DNA from: Cercis canadensis | Taxonomy: Eukaryota > Streptophyta > Magnoliopsida > Fabales > Fabaceae | Direction: 5' to 3' | DNA length: 64,000 nt | Assembly: GCA_003255065.1 (NCBI GenBank) | Contig: QAOA01004025.1 | Location: forward strand, 191,650 to 255,649 | Shown: in pieces, positions 24,124 through 32,910 of the stretch | Position numbering within the stretch: the stretch's first letter is position 1 | Layout: each line of letters opens with the position of its first letter | Program-made: the position numbers and the translations under genes | Notes under the pieces: model-generated | Told to the model about the DNA's origin: nothing | Databases searched by the model: none | Seen by the model: only the letters and a program-made list of their open reading frames with translations

Positions 24124-24165
24124 TACTCACCACTCACCACTCACCACTCACCACTCACCACTCAC
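24124..24165. repeat. Minisatellite, six 7 bp CACTCAC units
   Basis: Six head-to-tail 7-mers, the first starting TACTCAC, the rest identical. The array starts at the T of the putative GT donor of the orphan exon. Confidence 0.95.
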
Positions 24166-25204
24166 CATAGTCTGCGATTTGTCATGTTCCCAATTATTCT
24201 TTCTTCTTCCTTTTCTTCCCGTGCTCCTGGTTTTCGCAGTGAAGATGATCGTAAATCAAAACCCTAGTATTGAAGTCTGAAACTTTTTCCCCTATTTTCT
24301 TATTGGCTTTTCTCACTTACTCTTGAATTTGATCTCCACGATTTTCTGTGCTTTTGCCTGTGGACTTGGAAAAATATTGGTGTACTCGCAAGCTTGGAAC
24401 ATATTACAATTAGAGGGCTTGCGGTGGTTATGTACTATATTAATGCATATGCAATAGAAGTATAGGACACCGAGTCAACCCGCCCGAGCCAACCCAACCC
24501 ATCTCAAACCGAATCCATCAGTTCCGTTGATGAGGTGGTCGGTGGCGGGTAGAAAAATTTCCAATCTGATGACCATGGGTTGGGTGAGATATTCCTCAAA
24601 TCCGACCGAACCCAACCGATGAGGGACTCGCGGTATTAATTTTATTTTTTAGTTTTTTCTTTTTCATTAGATTAATATTTTTAAGGATTCATTATTTTTA
24701 TATTTTATTTTATTAATATCACATTTTATTTGATATTTAAAATTCTCATTCAATATAATTTTTTTAAATTGATTAATCATTGTATTTTTTTTAATTCTTA
24801 TTAATTGTAAATTTTTTTATAATTATCTCAAATCTCAATTTTCAACATGAATCTCAATGATTAGAAGAGAGATGAAAACTTTACCCACATGATATATGAT
24901 CACCAAGCAGCTAATTTATATGTCTAACATAGCCTAGTTTAAATCTACCCAAATATTGGATTGTGTAATTCATTTTTTGCCCCAATGCCTTCTATTGAAG
25001 AATCTCTCAACCATTAAGAAGCCCCATTGCCATTTACTCAAAACACGGATGCTCTTCTTCTCCCATGATTTTCACATGAGTTGGTCGTCACTTACACCGC
25101 ATGCCTTCCTAAGAGACCTTCAAACGTTAATCAAATTCTTCAAATGCATGAACTCCACAAACTCATTACACAGTTCATTGACTTGGATATTACATTTTGG
25201 CAAC

Positions 25205-25741
25205 AAAATTACATATTTATAATACTTTCTAATTTAATTATCAAAATATTATATTTTTTATAAATTTAAAAATTAAAAAAAAAAACAAGGGAAGCCAGGT
25301 GGAGACCACTGGACGCGTTGGTTACCACGCGGCGTGTCCCCATCGAACACGCCACGTGGCAACTTGATGTGTTCAGCTTTGTCCCATTAGAGCACAGCCT
25401 TTTTTCAATTTTTTCAGCTTTGACTTTTTAGATTTGTGGAATTGATATGGGAACACACGGCATGCATAGTGGCGTGTTCCCACTAAAACCCCTCGGGGCG
25501 ACCACCCAATACCCCATGCCACGTGATGAACTCTCCTCCTTTTCCTTTTCTTCCCTCCCTTATTGACAAAATTGAACATGCCAACTACCACATAGCTTGT
25601 CCAATAGGGATACGTCATATGACAACTAGCGCGTCCAATAGTCCCCACCTAGCTTCTGTTTTTTTTTTAATAATTTTTAATTTTTTTAAAAGTGTAATAT
25701 TTAGATAATTAAGTTAAAAAATATTATAAATATGTAATTTT
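25205..25741. mobile_element. Foldback/MITE element of about 537 bp
   Basis: The outer ends are inverted copies: AAAATTACATATTTATAAT at 25205 returns as its reverse complement ending near 25741. Similarity continues through AT-rich blocks into a GC-rich part, where AGGTGGAGACCACTGGACGC on the left pairs with the complement of GCGTCCAATAGTCCCCACCT on the right. The interior contains CACGTGG and GCGTGTTCCCAC motifs. No coding sequence. A single N lies 11 bp beyond the right end. Confidence 0.75.
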
Positions 25742-26288
25742 TACACTTCAANTTTGTTCATAGTGACCATCGACCAACTTCGATTCAGCTCTTGGTGCAA
25801 ATTTGTTTTCTTTCCTCCTTTAATGTGCTGGCTACTAGTTTAATTTTTTTTTTTTTTTGTGACTTTAATTTTTTTAAAAGATTCACAAACTTATTACTCA
25901 ATTGTTTTAGGAGATCTCTAAACCTATTAATAACTTAGAATTTGTTCACATTAAAAGTTTGCTTCTTCACATAGACTAAACATTAATTCTTTGATTTACA
26001 GATTAACATGTTTATGGGAAAGAAATTTATAGGACTATATATGAATATCAACTTGTACGCAGATTAATTATAACTCTTAGCCTTGGCAGCACACCATGGC
26101 AATATCGGATGGAGTTTTATACAAGGTAAGTTTGTCTTTTTCCACATGTAAACATCTTATATTAGCATCTTTTGTAATCGAGAAAATGCTAGAAAAAAAA
26201 CTTTCATCTAAAACTTGAGATATAATGATCCAAAATCAGAACAACTACATATATATTTATTATTTATAGATTTCAATTTAACCATCTC

Positions 26289-26813
26289 TAGAGGTGACAA
26301 AATAGACTCGATTAAATTAGTCAACCCGTATAACCCGTTGTTAGAGCTAAGTTAGGCTATGAAAATGCTGGCCAAAAAAAATTTAGCAAATTTGGCTCTT
26401 TTTTTTATTATTCTTTTAATTAATTTGTTTATTTTGCTATACAATTAGATAATAATTTATTTGAGCTAATTTTATAAGCATAAATCATGATAATATTTGA
26501 AAATATATAGATTATATTCAAAATACACATATATAATCCTATATATGGAGGTGATTTTTCATTTAAAAAATATAGAGTCATGCATTTCATTAGCATATTG
26601 TAAATTATAAATTTGTTATGAGGTAAAATTATAAGAGTAAGAGATATATGAAGATGTCAACTTATTCAATTAGTAAAATTTTTCATTTTAGGTTAATGAT
26701 ATCTAATTAAATTTTATGTTTATTACAAAAATGGAGATATTTTTATATAAAAAAATTATTTTTTGTTATATAATATATTATAATAAATAATATATAAATT
26801 TATTATATATTTT

Positions 26814-26850
<37 letters not shown>

Positions 26851-26969
26851 TTTTATTTTAACAAAAATAATTAAAAAATAAATTTTTACATTAAGGTCGA
26901 GCTAAACTAGCCATAAGCCAACCAAAAAATGGTCTTGGCCGGATTGGGCTAGCCCGTTTGCCAACTATA
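26289..26969. mobile_element. hAT-like MITE with an identifiable empty site
   Basis: Ends TAGAGGTGACAAAA (left) and the complement of TATAGTTGGCAAAC (right) resemble the TAGRGGTGGCAAA termini common in plant hAT elements. Flanking 8-mers ACCATCTC (26281-26288) and ACTATCAC (26970-26977) match at six of eight positions, as expected for an aged 8 bp target duplication. The flank of F-box 3 around 22050-22085 has the same sequence without the insert. There is no transposase frame. A (TA)n run at 26817-26849 lies inside. Confidence 0.75.
26817..26849. repeat. (TA)n microsatellite inside the hAT-like MITE
   Basis: About sixteen uninterrupted TA units. Confidence 0.9.
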
Positions 26970-27057
26970 ACTATCACTAACACATAATTACCAAATACAA
27001 GGATAGACATGATTTATTTTACATATGAACCTAGGTGTACAAAACTAAAGAGAATTT

Positions 27058-28170
27058 CTAAAGTCCAAATTTAGCAACAGGTGAAACCAAGCTCTCAATA
27101 TAAACAATTGGATCAAACAATTTAATATAGTCCTTAATCTCAGGATACCTTAATGTATTATCTCTTGGGTTGTACAGGGCTAATTGATTGAAGTTAATTC
27201 CTAACAACACTTCACCATTCTCTGACTTGATGAACAAAATTGTGGGACCAAAAAAATTGCCAGAAACCCCAATATCCACATACGGAATTGTCAACAATTT
27301 AGTCCATGACTCTTTAACTCCATACTCCTCCATCAGCCACAAAACCAAATGAGTTCTCTTCAATCCATAAATGAAACACAGAGAGTCCCTTAAAACCTCT
27401 ACAGCCTGAGGGAAACACTGGTCATTATCAATATCAGGTAGCAAAACTTGGTCATATGTTTCCTTGCCCAGGTTAAGCGAGACAACAAAGTGATAACGAG
27501 AACCATCGGAGCGAACGGCTAACCAGTTAAGGCTACCACTCACGAATTTCCCATTGTCGTAAAAGATACGTGGGGAACAGGGGAAACTTTGAATCTGCCT
27601 CCAAGAACTGTCACCCAAGGTATAAACTTTGACAACGGTTTTTGGTAAACCATGTACATGATTGTAAAACATTGAAACTACCTTGTAATTGTCGATGAGA
27701 TGATCATGCCCGAATCCGAAAAAAACCGAAGAATTTGGAGCTGTCCGCCAGCCGTCACCCAAGTATGGAAAAGTTTCGGATACCCATCTGGTAGTTGGGT
27801 TCCACAGATGAACCCAGCTTGATTCTTGAGTAATAGATGCCAAACAGAGCAACCCATTGCATGACCCGACAACCTTAAAGCTAGTCGTCATTTGGTAGCT
27901 AGCATCTACGGAGGTTGATGGGTTGTTGACTAAGGAGTGTAGGGAGCAGTATATGATACCGTCGATAACGAATTGGGTATCGGTTTCGGTGGAGAACACT
28001 ACTCTGTGGTGAGAGAAGTTGGCATCCGTAGTTGATCTATGAAGGTGTTTCTTCACGAATTGGGGATCAGAAATCAACGATTTCCATGACTTGGAGACGC
28101 ACCTGAATCGCAGAAGGGATTTCACCGGAATCCTTAACAGGATTTCAACGATGATCTCGTCTGGTAGCAT
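27058..28170 (-). CDS. F-box / F-box-associated domain protein 4, short N terminus
   Basis: Intronless, 370 codons; first usable ATG at 28170-28168. The F-box starts at residue 1 (MLPDEIIVEILLRIPVKSLL then SKSWKSLISDPQFVKKHLHR) and the FBA domain is intact (VVGSCNGLLCLASITQES, LWNPTTRWVSE, FGFGHDHLIDNYKVVSM, VKVYTLGDSSWRQIQ, LYNPRDNTLRYPEI). Compared with its sisters it lacks the 40-50 residue tail before the F-box. That tail is still recognisable just upstream but is closed by an in-frame TGA (28176-28174). A functional SCF receptor from the internal ATG remains plausible because the F-box is whole. Confidence 0.88.
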   Translation of the reverse strand: MLPDEIIVEILLRIPVKSLLRFRCVSKSWKSLISDPQFVKKHLHRSTTDANFSHHRVVFSTETDTQFVIDGIIYCSLHSLVNNPSTSVDASYQMTTSFKVVGSCNGLLCLASITQESSWVHLWNPTTRWVSETFPYLGDGWRTAPNSSVFFGFGHDHLIDNYKVVSMFYNHVHGLPKTVVKVYTLGDSSWRQIQSFPCSPRIFYDNGKFVSGSLNWLAVRSDGSRYHFVVSLNLGKETYDQVLLPDIDNDQCFPQAVEVLRDSLCFIYGLKRTHLVLWLMEEYGVKESWTKLLTIPYVDIGVSGNFFGPTILFIKSENGEVLLGINFNQLALYNPRDNTLRYPEIKDYIKLFDPIVYIESLVSPVAKFGL

Positions 28171-28173
28171 CGG

Positions 28174-28254
28174 TCACTGCCGTGATACCTCAGGTGGCGC
28201 GTCGCTCTTACGCGGTGCTAGTGGTGTTGTTCTTTTCGAATTCGCCCTTGTCAT
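28174..28254 (-). pseudogene. Disabled N-terminal extension of F-box 4
   Basis: From an ATG at 28254-28252 the minus strand reads MTRANSKRTTPLAPRKSDAP, then PEVSRQ and TGA. One more codon (Pro) separates the stop from the Met that now starts F-box 4. LAPRKSDAPPEVS aligns with LAPRESNAPPPEAS and LAPRDTNAPSPEVS of the sisters, so this is the ancestral start region with one nonsense change. If translated it is now a 26-codon upstream ORF that could lower F-box 4 output. Confidence 0.8.
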
Positions 28255-28856
28255 CAGCGTAGCGCCCGGCTACACATTTTGCCGCTGCCTAATGTCACTC
28301 AGAAATAGGACAACACAGTTAAATTTATTTATTTTGGTTGGATTTTGGTCGGGATGGATTATGGGCTACTTTATCCGATGTTTCCAAACTTAATTTTGTT
28401 TTGTCAACATTGTTGATATAAATCAAAAGAAAAAAAAAAATTCTGTACTTTTTTTTTATAAGCTACGGGGTTGCAAGGCACCCAAAACAAAAAAACAAAA
28501 CTAGTTAACAGAAATTACAGCTTTCTCTTGAGCAACTCTCACAAAATCCTCTCTCAACACCTCCCGCACACAAGGATGAGATCAAAAAAGGTGTGGATAC
28601 CAAAGTCTCTGACGATGCCTATGTTTAGGTCAAAAAAAAATCAAGTTGGGTGGCTGGATTGACAAGTTTAGGTTGATTGGAGTTTACAGTTTAATCTGCA
28701 TAATGAGCACGAGTAAATTAAGGACTGGGTTAAGAATACTTAGACTCCAAATATTAAATTAAATTAATCTCAAGTAGATAGAGTAATAAATGAAGATAGT
28801 AAAAAAAAATTATACATATTAGATAATAGTATATATAGAAGCATGGATATCTATAG

Positions 28857-28954
28857 TCTTCTTGATGACCCTCGTTAGCAAGCTTATCAGCACACTTACT
28901 CTCTTCTCTGTAGCAGTGGCATAGCTGCACTTCCCAATCATGCTTCAGCAAAAT
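28857..28954 (-). pseudogene. RNase-H-like domain remnant, C-terminal part
   Basis: Minus strand reads LLKHDWEVQLCHCYREESK, then CADKLANEGHQ. This is the classic end of the plant RVT_3/RNase-H-like domain (W-x-V-x-x-x-H-x-x-RE-x-N-x-x-AD-x-LA-x-x-G). It lies downstream of F-box 5 in the same orientation. The remainder of the domain is not recognisable nearby, and the 175 bp duplication at 28945-29295 begins within its upstream side. Confidence 0.6.
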
Positions 28955-29295
28955 TCTTTATGTTTAAGTGCCAAGGAATGAAAAAATATGATATTTTGCT
29001 TCTTAATCCTAAATTGCATTGGTTTATCATATAATTTATAAAATGATATTCTTATTCACAATTCATTGTTTTGGGGAAAATTGTCTCGTTACTATACCAT
29101 CCTTTTCTCACTTGGAGAANTTCAGCAAAATTCTTTATGTTTAAGAGCCAAGGAATGAAAAAATATGATATTTTGCTTCTTAATCCTAAATTGCATTGGT
29201 TTATCATATAATTTATAAAATGATATTCTTATTCACAATTCATTGTTTTGGGGAAAATTGTCTCGTTACTATACCATCCTTTTCTCACTTGGAGA
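28945..29295. repeat. 175 bp direct duplication across the N at 29120
   Basis: 28945-29119 and 29121-29295 differ at about one position and are separated by a single N. Probable unmerged contig overlap rather than a biological tandem. Confidence 0.85.
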
Positions 29296-29883
29296 ATTTT
29301 CTCTTTTTTAAATATTTTTATAGTAATCATTCAAATGATAAAATTTTATAGTAATTATTTAAACAAGATATTTGTTAGATATTGCAATTTTTTTGGTGTG
29401 TTTGATATTGCAATTTGAGTGAAAATTAGAGAGGTAAAGATGCATTTGGTGGAGAAAAGTGAAAATAGGGGTAAAATGAAAACATAATTTTTTTAATTTA
29501 ATAATACTTGGTAGGAAGGATAAAATAAGACTACAATGTTTATCTGATTTTCAAAACTCATTTTTTCGAGCATCAAATAAATGTTAAAAAGTTCACATTC
29601 TTTTTTCCCCTTTCCTTTTCATACTTTTGTTCTTCAAAAAGTTTACATTCTAAATGTTTAATTAATCTTCTCATTTTTCACGGCTCTACGCATATTTTCT
29701 GATTAAACTATAACATTCAAGTCATGTTGCAATTGAAATAGCATATATCTTAGAGAAATCTTAGATTGCAATACTGCATAGAAATAAGAAACTTCGTCAT
29801 TTGTATTTTCTTTCTGTTTCCTGATAAGAAATAACAAGATTATTTAAGATGAACCAACATAGCAAAACTCATATTTTCTAATT

Positions 29884-31089
29884 TTAACAAGAAGGTGAAA
29901 CCAGGCTCTCAACATAAATCTTGGGATCAACCCAAAACTTGTCGATCTCAATTTGGGTACGCTCAAATTTCTTATCTCTTGGGTCATACAAAACCAATTC
30001 ATCAGAGTGATTTTGCAACAGAACTTCACCATTCACTGAAAGAAACAGTGGCTTCAAAAAGGGGAACCTATCAATTGTTTCAAGACCCATATAAGAGATT
30101 GTCATCAATTTAGTCCAAGACTCTTTAACTCCATGCTCCTTCATCAGCCACAGGACCAAATAAGTTTCTTTGTAATCATAAAAGAAACACAGGCAGTCCT
30201 TCAACACAGCCAGCATAGGCCAACCAAACACTAACCCTTTGTCCTCAATATCAGGCACCTGCACTTCACTATATGTCTCCTTCCCCAGGTTAAGTGAAAC
30301 AATCACCAACTGATCAAGAGGAGCAATTCCCAAAGGAAAACCAGAATCATTGCGACGAGTACCTGCCCAATTAAGAGTGCCACTCACAAATTTCCCTGGC
30401 CCATTACATGCCATGGGAACACTGGGGAAATTCTGAATCTTTCTCCAAGAATTGGGACCAAAGTTGTAAACTTTCACTATGGATTCGTCTCTATTAATAT
30501 AGTAAGTGATTGCTACCACCTTGTAATTGTCAATGAGATGATCAAAACCAAATCCAAACACAGTTAAGCAGCAAGGGTCATGATTACTGTCACGGAAGCA
30601 AGGCAACTTTTTGGACCTCAATCTAGTAGACGGGTTCCATATACGGACATGCCCTTCTGTAGAATCAGCCAAACACAGCAAACCATCACATGAACCTACA
30701 ATCTGATACTTACACTTCAACTGGTAGCTAGCATCAACAGAAATGGCTGATGGGTTATCGAATAAACCCTGCACAGAGCCGGATAACAATTCCCATCGAG
30801 AGGGTGTGACGGGTAACAACAATCGGCGGTGGCTGAAATGGGCATCGGTGATTGATCGGTGAAGGTGCTTCTTCACGAATTGGGGATCGGAGATTAAGGA
30901 TCTCCATGACTTGCATACGCGCTTGAATTGCAGGAGAACTTTCACAGGAAGCCATGAGAGGATTTCAATGATGAGCTCTTCTGGGAGAATCGGCGATGGC
31001 GGTGAAGCCTCAGCCACAGGTGCTGAGTCTCTGTCATGGTTGCGTCTTCTTGCGCAAAGGAGAAGCAAGACTGTGGCAAAAGGAAACAT
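29884..31089 (-). CDS. F-box / F-box-associated domain protein 5
   Basis: Intronless. The open frame extends upstream to a TTG at 31164, but the first ATG is at 31089-31087, giving 401 codons. A TATATATATA box at about 31143-31152 supports the later start. The N terminus MFPFATVLLLLCARRRNHD is hydrophobic then basic and unlike the sisters. The F-box follows (ILPEELIIEILSWLPVKVLL then CKSWRSLISDPQFVKKHLHR), then FBA marks: IVGSCDGLLCLADSTEGH, RIWNPSTRLRSKK, FGFGFDHLIDNYKVVAI, VKVYNFGPNSWRKIQ and LYDPRDKKFE. It is the most divergent of the five. Probable SCF receptor. The odd N terminus could be a membrane anchor or chance. Confidence 0.9.
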   Translation of the reverse strand: MFPFATVLLLLCARRRNHDRDSAPVAEASPPSPILPEELIIEILSWLPVKVLLQFKRVCKSWRSLISDPQFVKKHLHRSITDAHFSHRRLLLPVTPSRWELLSGSVQGLFDNPSAISVDASYQLKCKYQIVGSCDGLLCLADSTEGHVRIWNPSTRLRSKKLPCFRDSNHDPCCLTVFGFGFDHLIDNYKVVAITYYINRDESIVKVYNFGPNSWRKIQNFPSVPMACNGPGKFVSGTLNWAGTRRNDSGFPLGIAPLDQLVIVSLNLGKETYSEVQVPDIEDKGLVFGWPMLAVLKDCLCFFYDYKETYLVLWLMKEHGVKESWTKLMTISYMGLETIDRFPFLKPLFLSVNGEVLLQNHSDELVLYDPRDKKFERTQIEIDKFWVDPKIYVESLVSPSC

Positions 31090-31142
31090 TTTCAATTCAA
31101 TTTCTGCAGTGGGCGCGGTCTGAGCATATCTCCATTTCCACG

Positions 31143-31152
31143 TATATATATA
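31143..31152 (-). promoter_or_regulatory. Probable TATA box of F-box 5
   Basis: TATATATATA on the minus strand about 55-65 bases before the ATG at 31089. This spacing leaves a short leader and argues against the upstream TTG as start. Confidence 0.6.
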
Positions 31153-31564
31153 GCCGCTCAACAATTGTTATTTTATTTTATTTTTTTGTTTTAAATATCA
31201 AGAACAATAGTTTCTAGTAAAAGGAGGAATGGAATGGAGGATCATGAACGTAGCCAATTTTTTATGCAATAATTGTTTTTTTTTTTCTATTTTAAGGAAA
31301 ACAATTTCTTAGATAGGATCATGAATCTAACTAAGCATTACATGCCTCCCATTTCATATACAGTTGTTTTTATTCCTTTTTTTGTAATCTAAATGCCTAC
31401 GTAAATTTCTCTAAGTATCAAGCATCTATGTGATTTTCTAATTCTTGTCTTTATTTTTATAGGTATATTCGGTGGACAACTTTTTTTTTTTTTAGGAAAA
31501 GGAAATTTCTCGAATAAGAATGAATTCATTCACTTAAACCCAACTAAGAATGACCTGTGATCTC

Positions 31565-31764
31565 TTCTCTTATATCTATTGATTATTTTTATATATATTT
31601 GATTTTGGATGAGATTATGATACTACCCATTTAACTCAACTAATATACCAAATAGTTTATAGCTTCTCTTATATCTATTCATTATTTTTATATATATTTA
31701 ATTTTGGATGAGATTGTGATACTATCCATTTAACTCAACTAAGTATATTAAATAGTTTATAGCT
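31565..31764. repeat. Two tandem copies of a 99 bp unit
   Basis: TTCTCTTATATCTATT recurs at 31565 and 31664, with the whole unit repeated at a few percent divergence and no N between. This looks like a genuine local duplication. Confidence 0.85.
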
Positions 31765-32053
31765 AAGTGATACTAAAATTATTCTTAGAACTTGTGAGTT
31801 TTGTATTCAAATTTAAATTTGTAACTAAAAAATACCAAAAAAATCGACTAAATATGATATGTGACATGTGTACTATTTTTTTTTTTTGATATGTTTTTAT
31901 TTGCCCTAAAGAAACTTGACAAAACCACCCGTGTCCTATCTTTATTTCCATATATTTGGTATACAATCATTTTTCCTTTCCAAGAAAAAAACTTTTCAAA
32001 CCAATAAAATCATAAATCACCCATTTAATGTTGATCATGGTGTGTGAATCCAT

Positions 32054-32059
<6 letters not shown>

Positions 32060-32096
<37 letters not shown>
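32060..32096. repeat. (TA)n microsatellite
   Basis: About eighteen TA units in intergenic DNA. Confidence 0.95.
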
Positions 32097-32099
<3 letters not shown>

Positions 32100-32910
32100 A
32101 GCCGCTATTTTCACATTCTAATTTTACTAATGTCACATCATCTTTAATGTTTAAATATGATATAGATTAAATTATCTTCATTCAAAAATATTTTTTTAAA
32201 AAAATTTGACTAATCATAATATTCTTGCTAATGTGACACCCTCTTTAGGATTATCAATCTCACCCACTGAAATCTGGGCAAGAATGACATTTAACTTCTT
32301 TTCTCCCCTTCACTTTGGGTTTCTTACTTTTAAACCATAATATAATATTTTCATGGTACTCTTTTAGCCTATTTAATTAATATCATAATATTCAGTCTTC
32401 GCTGATCTTAATCCTAAATTTCATTGATAAAATGAAATTGGGCCATTTATCATTTGCAAGAATCCCATCTAAGCTTCTATATATAAATAATCCAAACCAT
32501 CAACTTAGATTTGGCAGCCAGTCAATATCTATTGAAATTATATGAATGGGATCGTAAAAATCATATGAAATATCTACAAATAAAATGAATGCTTTCTTCT
32601 TTTTTTTTGGGTGAACCAATTAGTTTTCTTGTGATAATCATTTCTCGGTAATGAAATTTTCACTATGAAGTAAGCTTGTTGCCAAAGCATGGAAGATATT
32701 GAAACCATGTTAGACTACCATTCGTGTGGAACAAAGTGGTTGGCAACGCTGTCAAATGAAAATTGTAGTAAGCTTGTAGATACAAAATTTCCCATTCTCA
32801 TTAGCAAGAGAACTGTTGATTATGGCTGCACAACTTTTGAGCGTGAAACTAAGTACAAATACAACAGAATCCTACAACACAGAAAGTGGCATCATAAAGA
32901 AAAACTAAGT

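Larger units (their letters stand above)
23524..27057. other. Repeat-rich gap between F-box 3 and F-box 4
   Basis: Holds a candidate orphan first exon (24071-24122), a 7 bp minisatellite, a foldback element (25205-25741), an N at 25752 and a hAT-like MITE (26289-26969). Stretches rich in CCGAACC/CCAACCC-type words near 23610-23740 and 24470-24630 look like worn dispersed repeats. No complete gene is supported. Confidence 0.65.
28171..29883. other. Between F-box 4 and F-box 5
   Basis: Contains the disabled F-box 4 extension, an RNase-H-like remnant and an N-linked 175 bp duplication. The rest is AT-rich with no supported gene. Confidence 0.6.
31165..32910. other. Intergenic, F-box 5 promoter side to MED33 3' flank
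   Basis: AT-rich with homopolymers, a 99 bp tandem pair (31565-31764) and a (TA)n run (32060-32096). No gene is supported; the open frame 32689-33096 (+) is antisense to MED33 and has no domain. Confidence 0.65.

Noticed and set aside
23598-24650. Second hAT-like element starting TAGGGGTGTTC
   Set aside because: A matching inverted right end and target duplication were not found.
28945-29295. Biological tandem duplication at 29 kb
   Set aside because: The copies meet exactly at a lone N and are almost identical, the same pattern as at six other N positions, so an assembly join is preferred.
31090-31164. Extension of F-box 5 to 31164
   Set aside because: The frame there begins with TTG, not ATG, and runs across a likely TATA box. 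The first ATG is at 31089.
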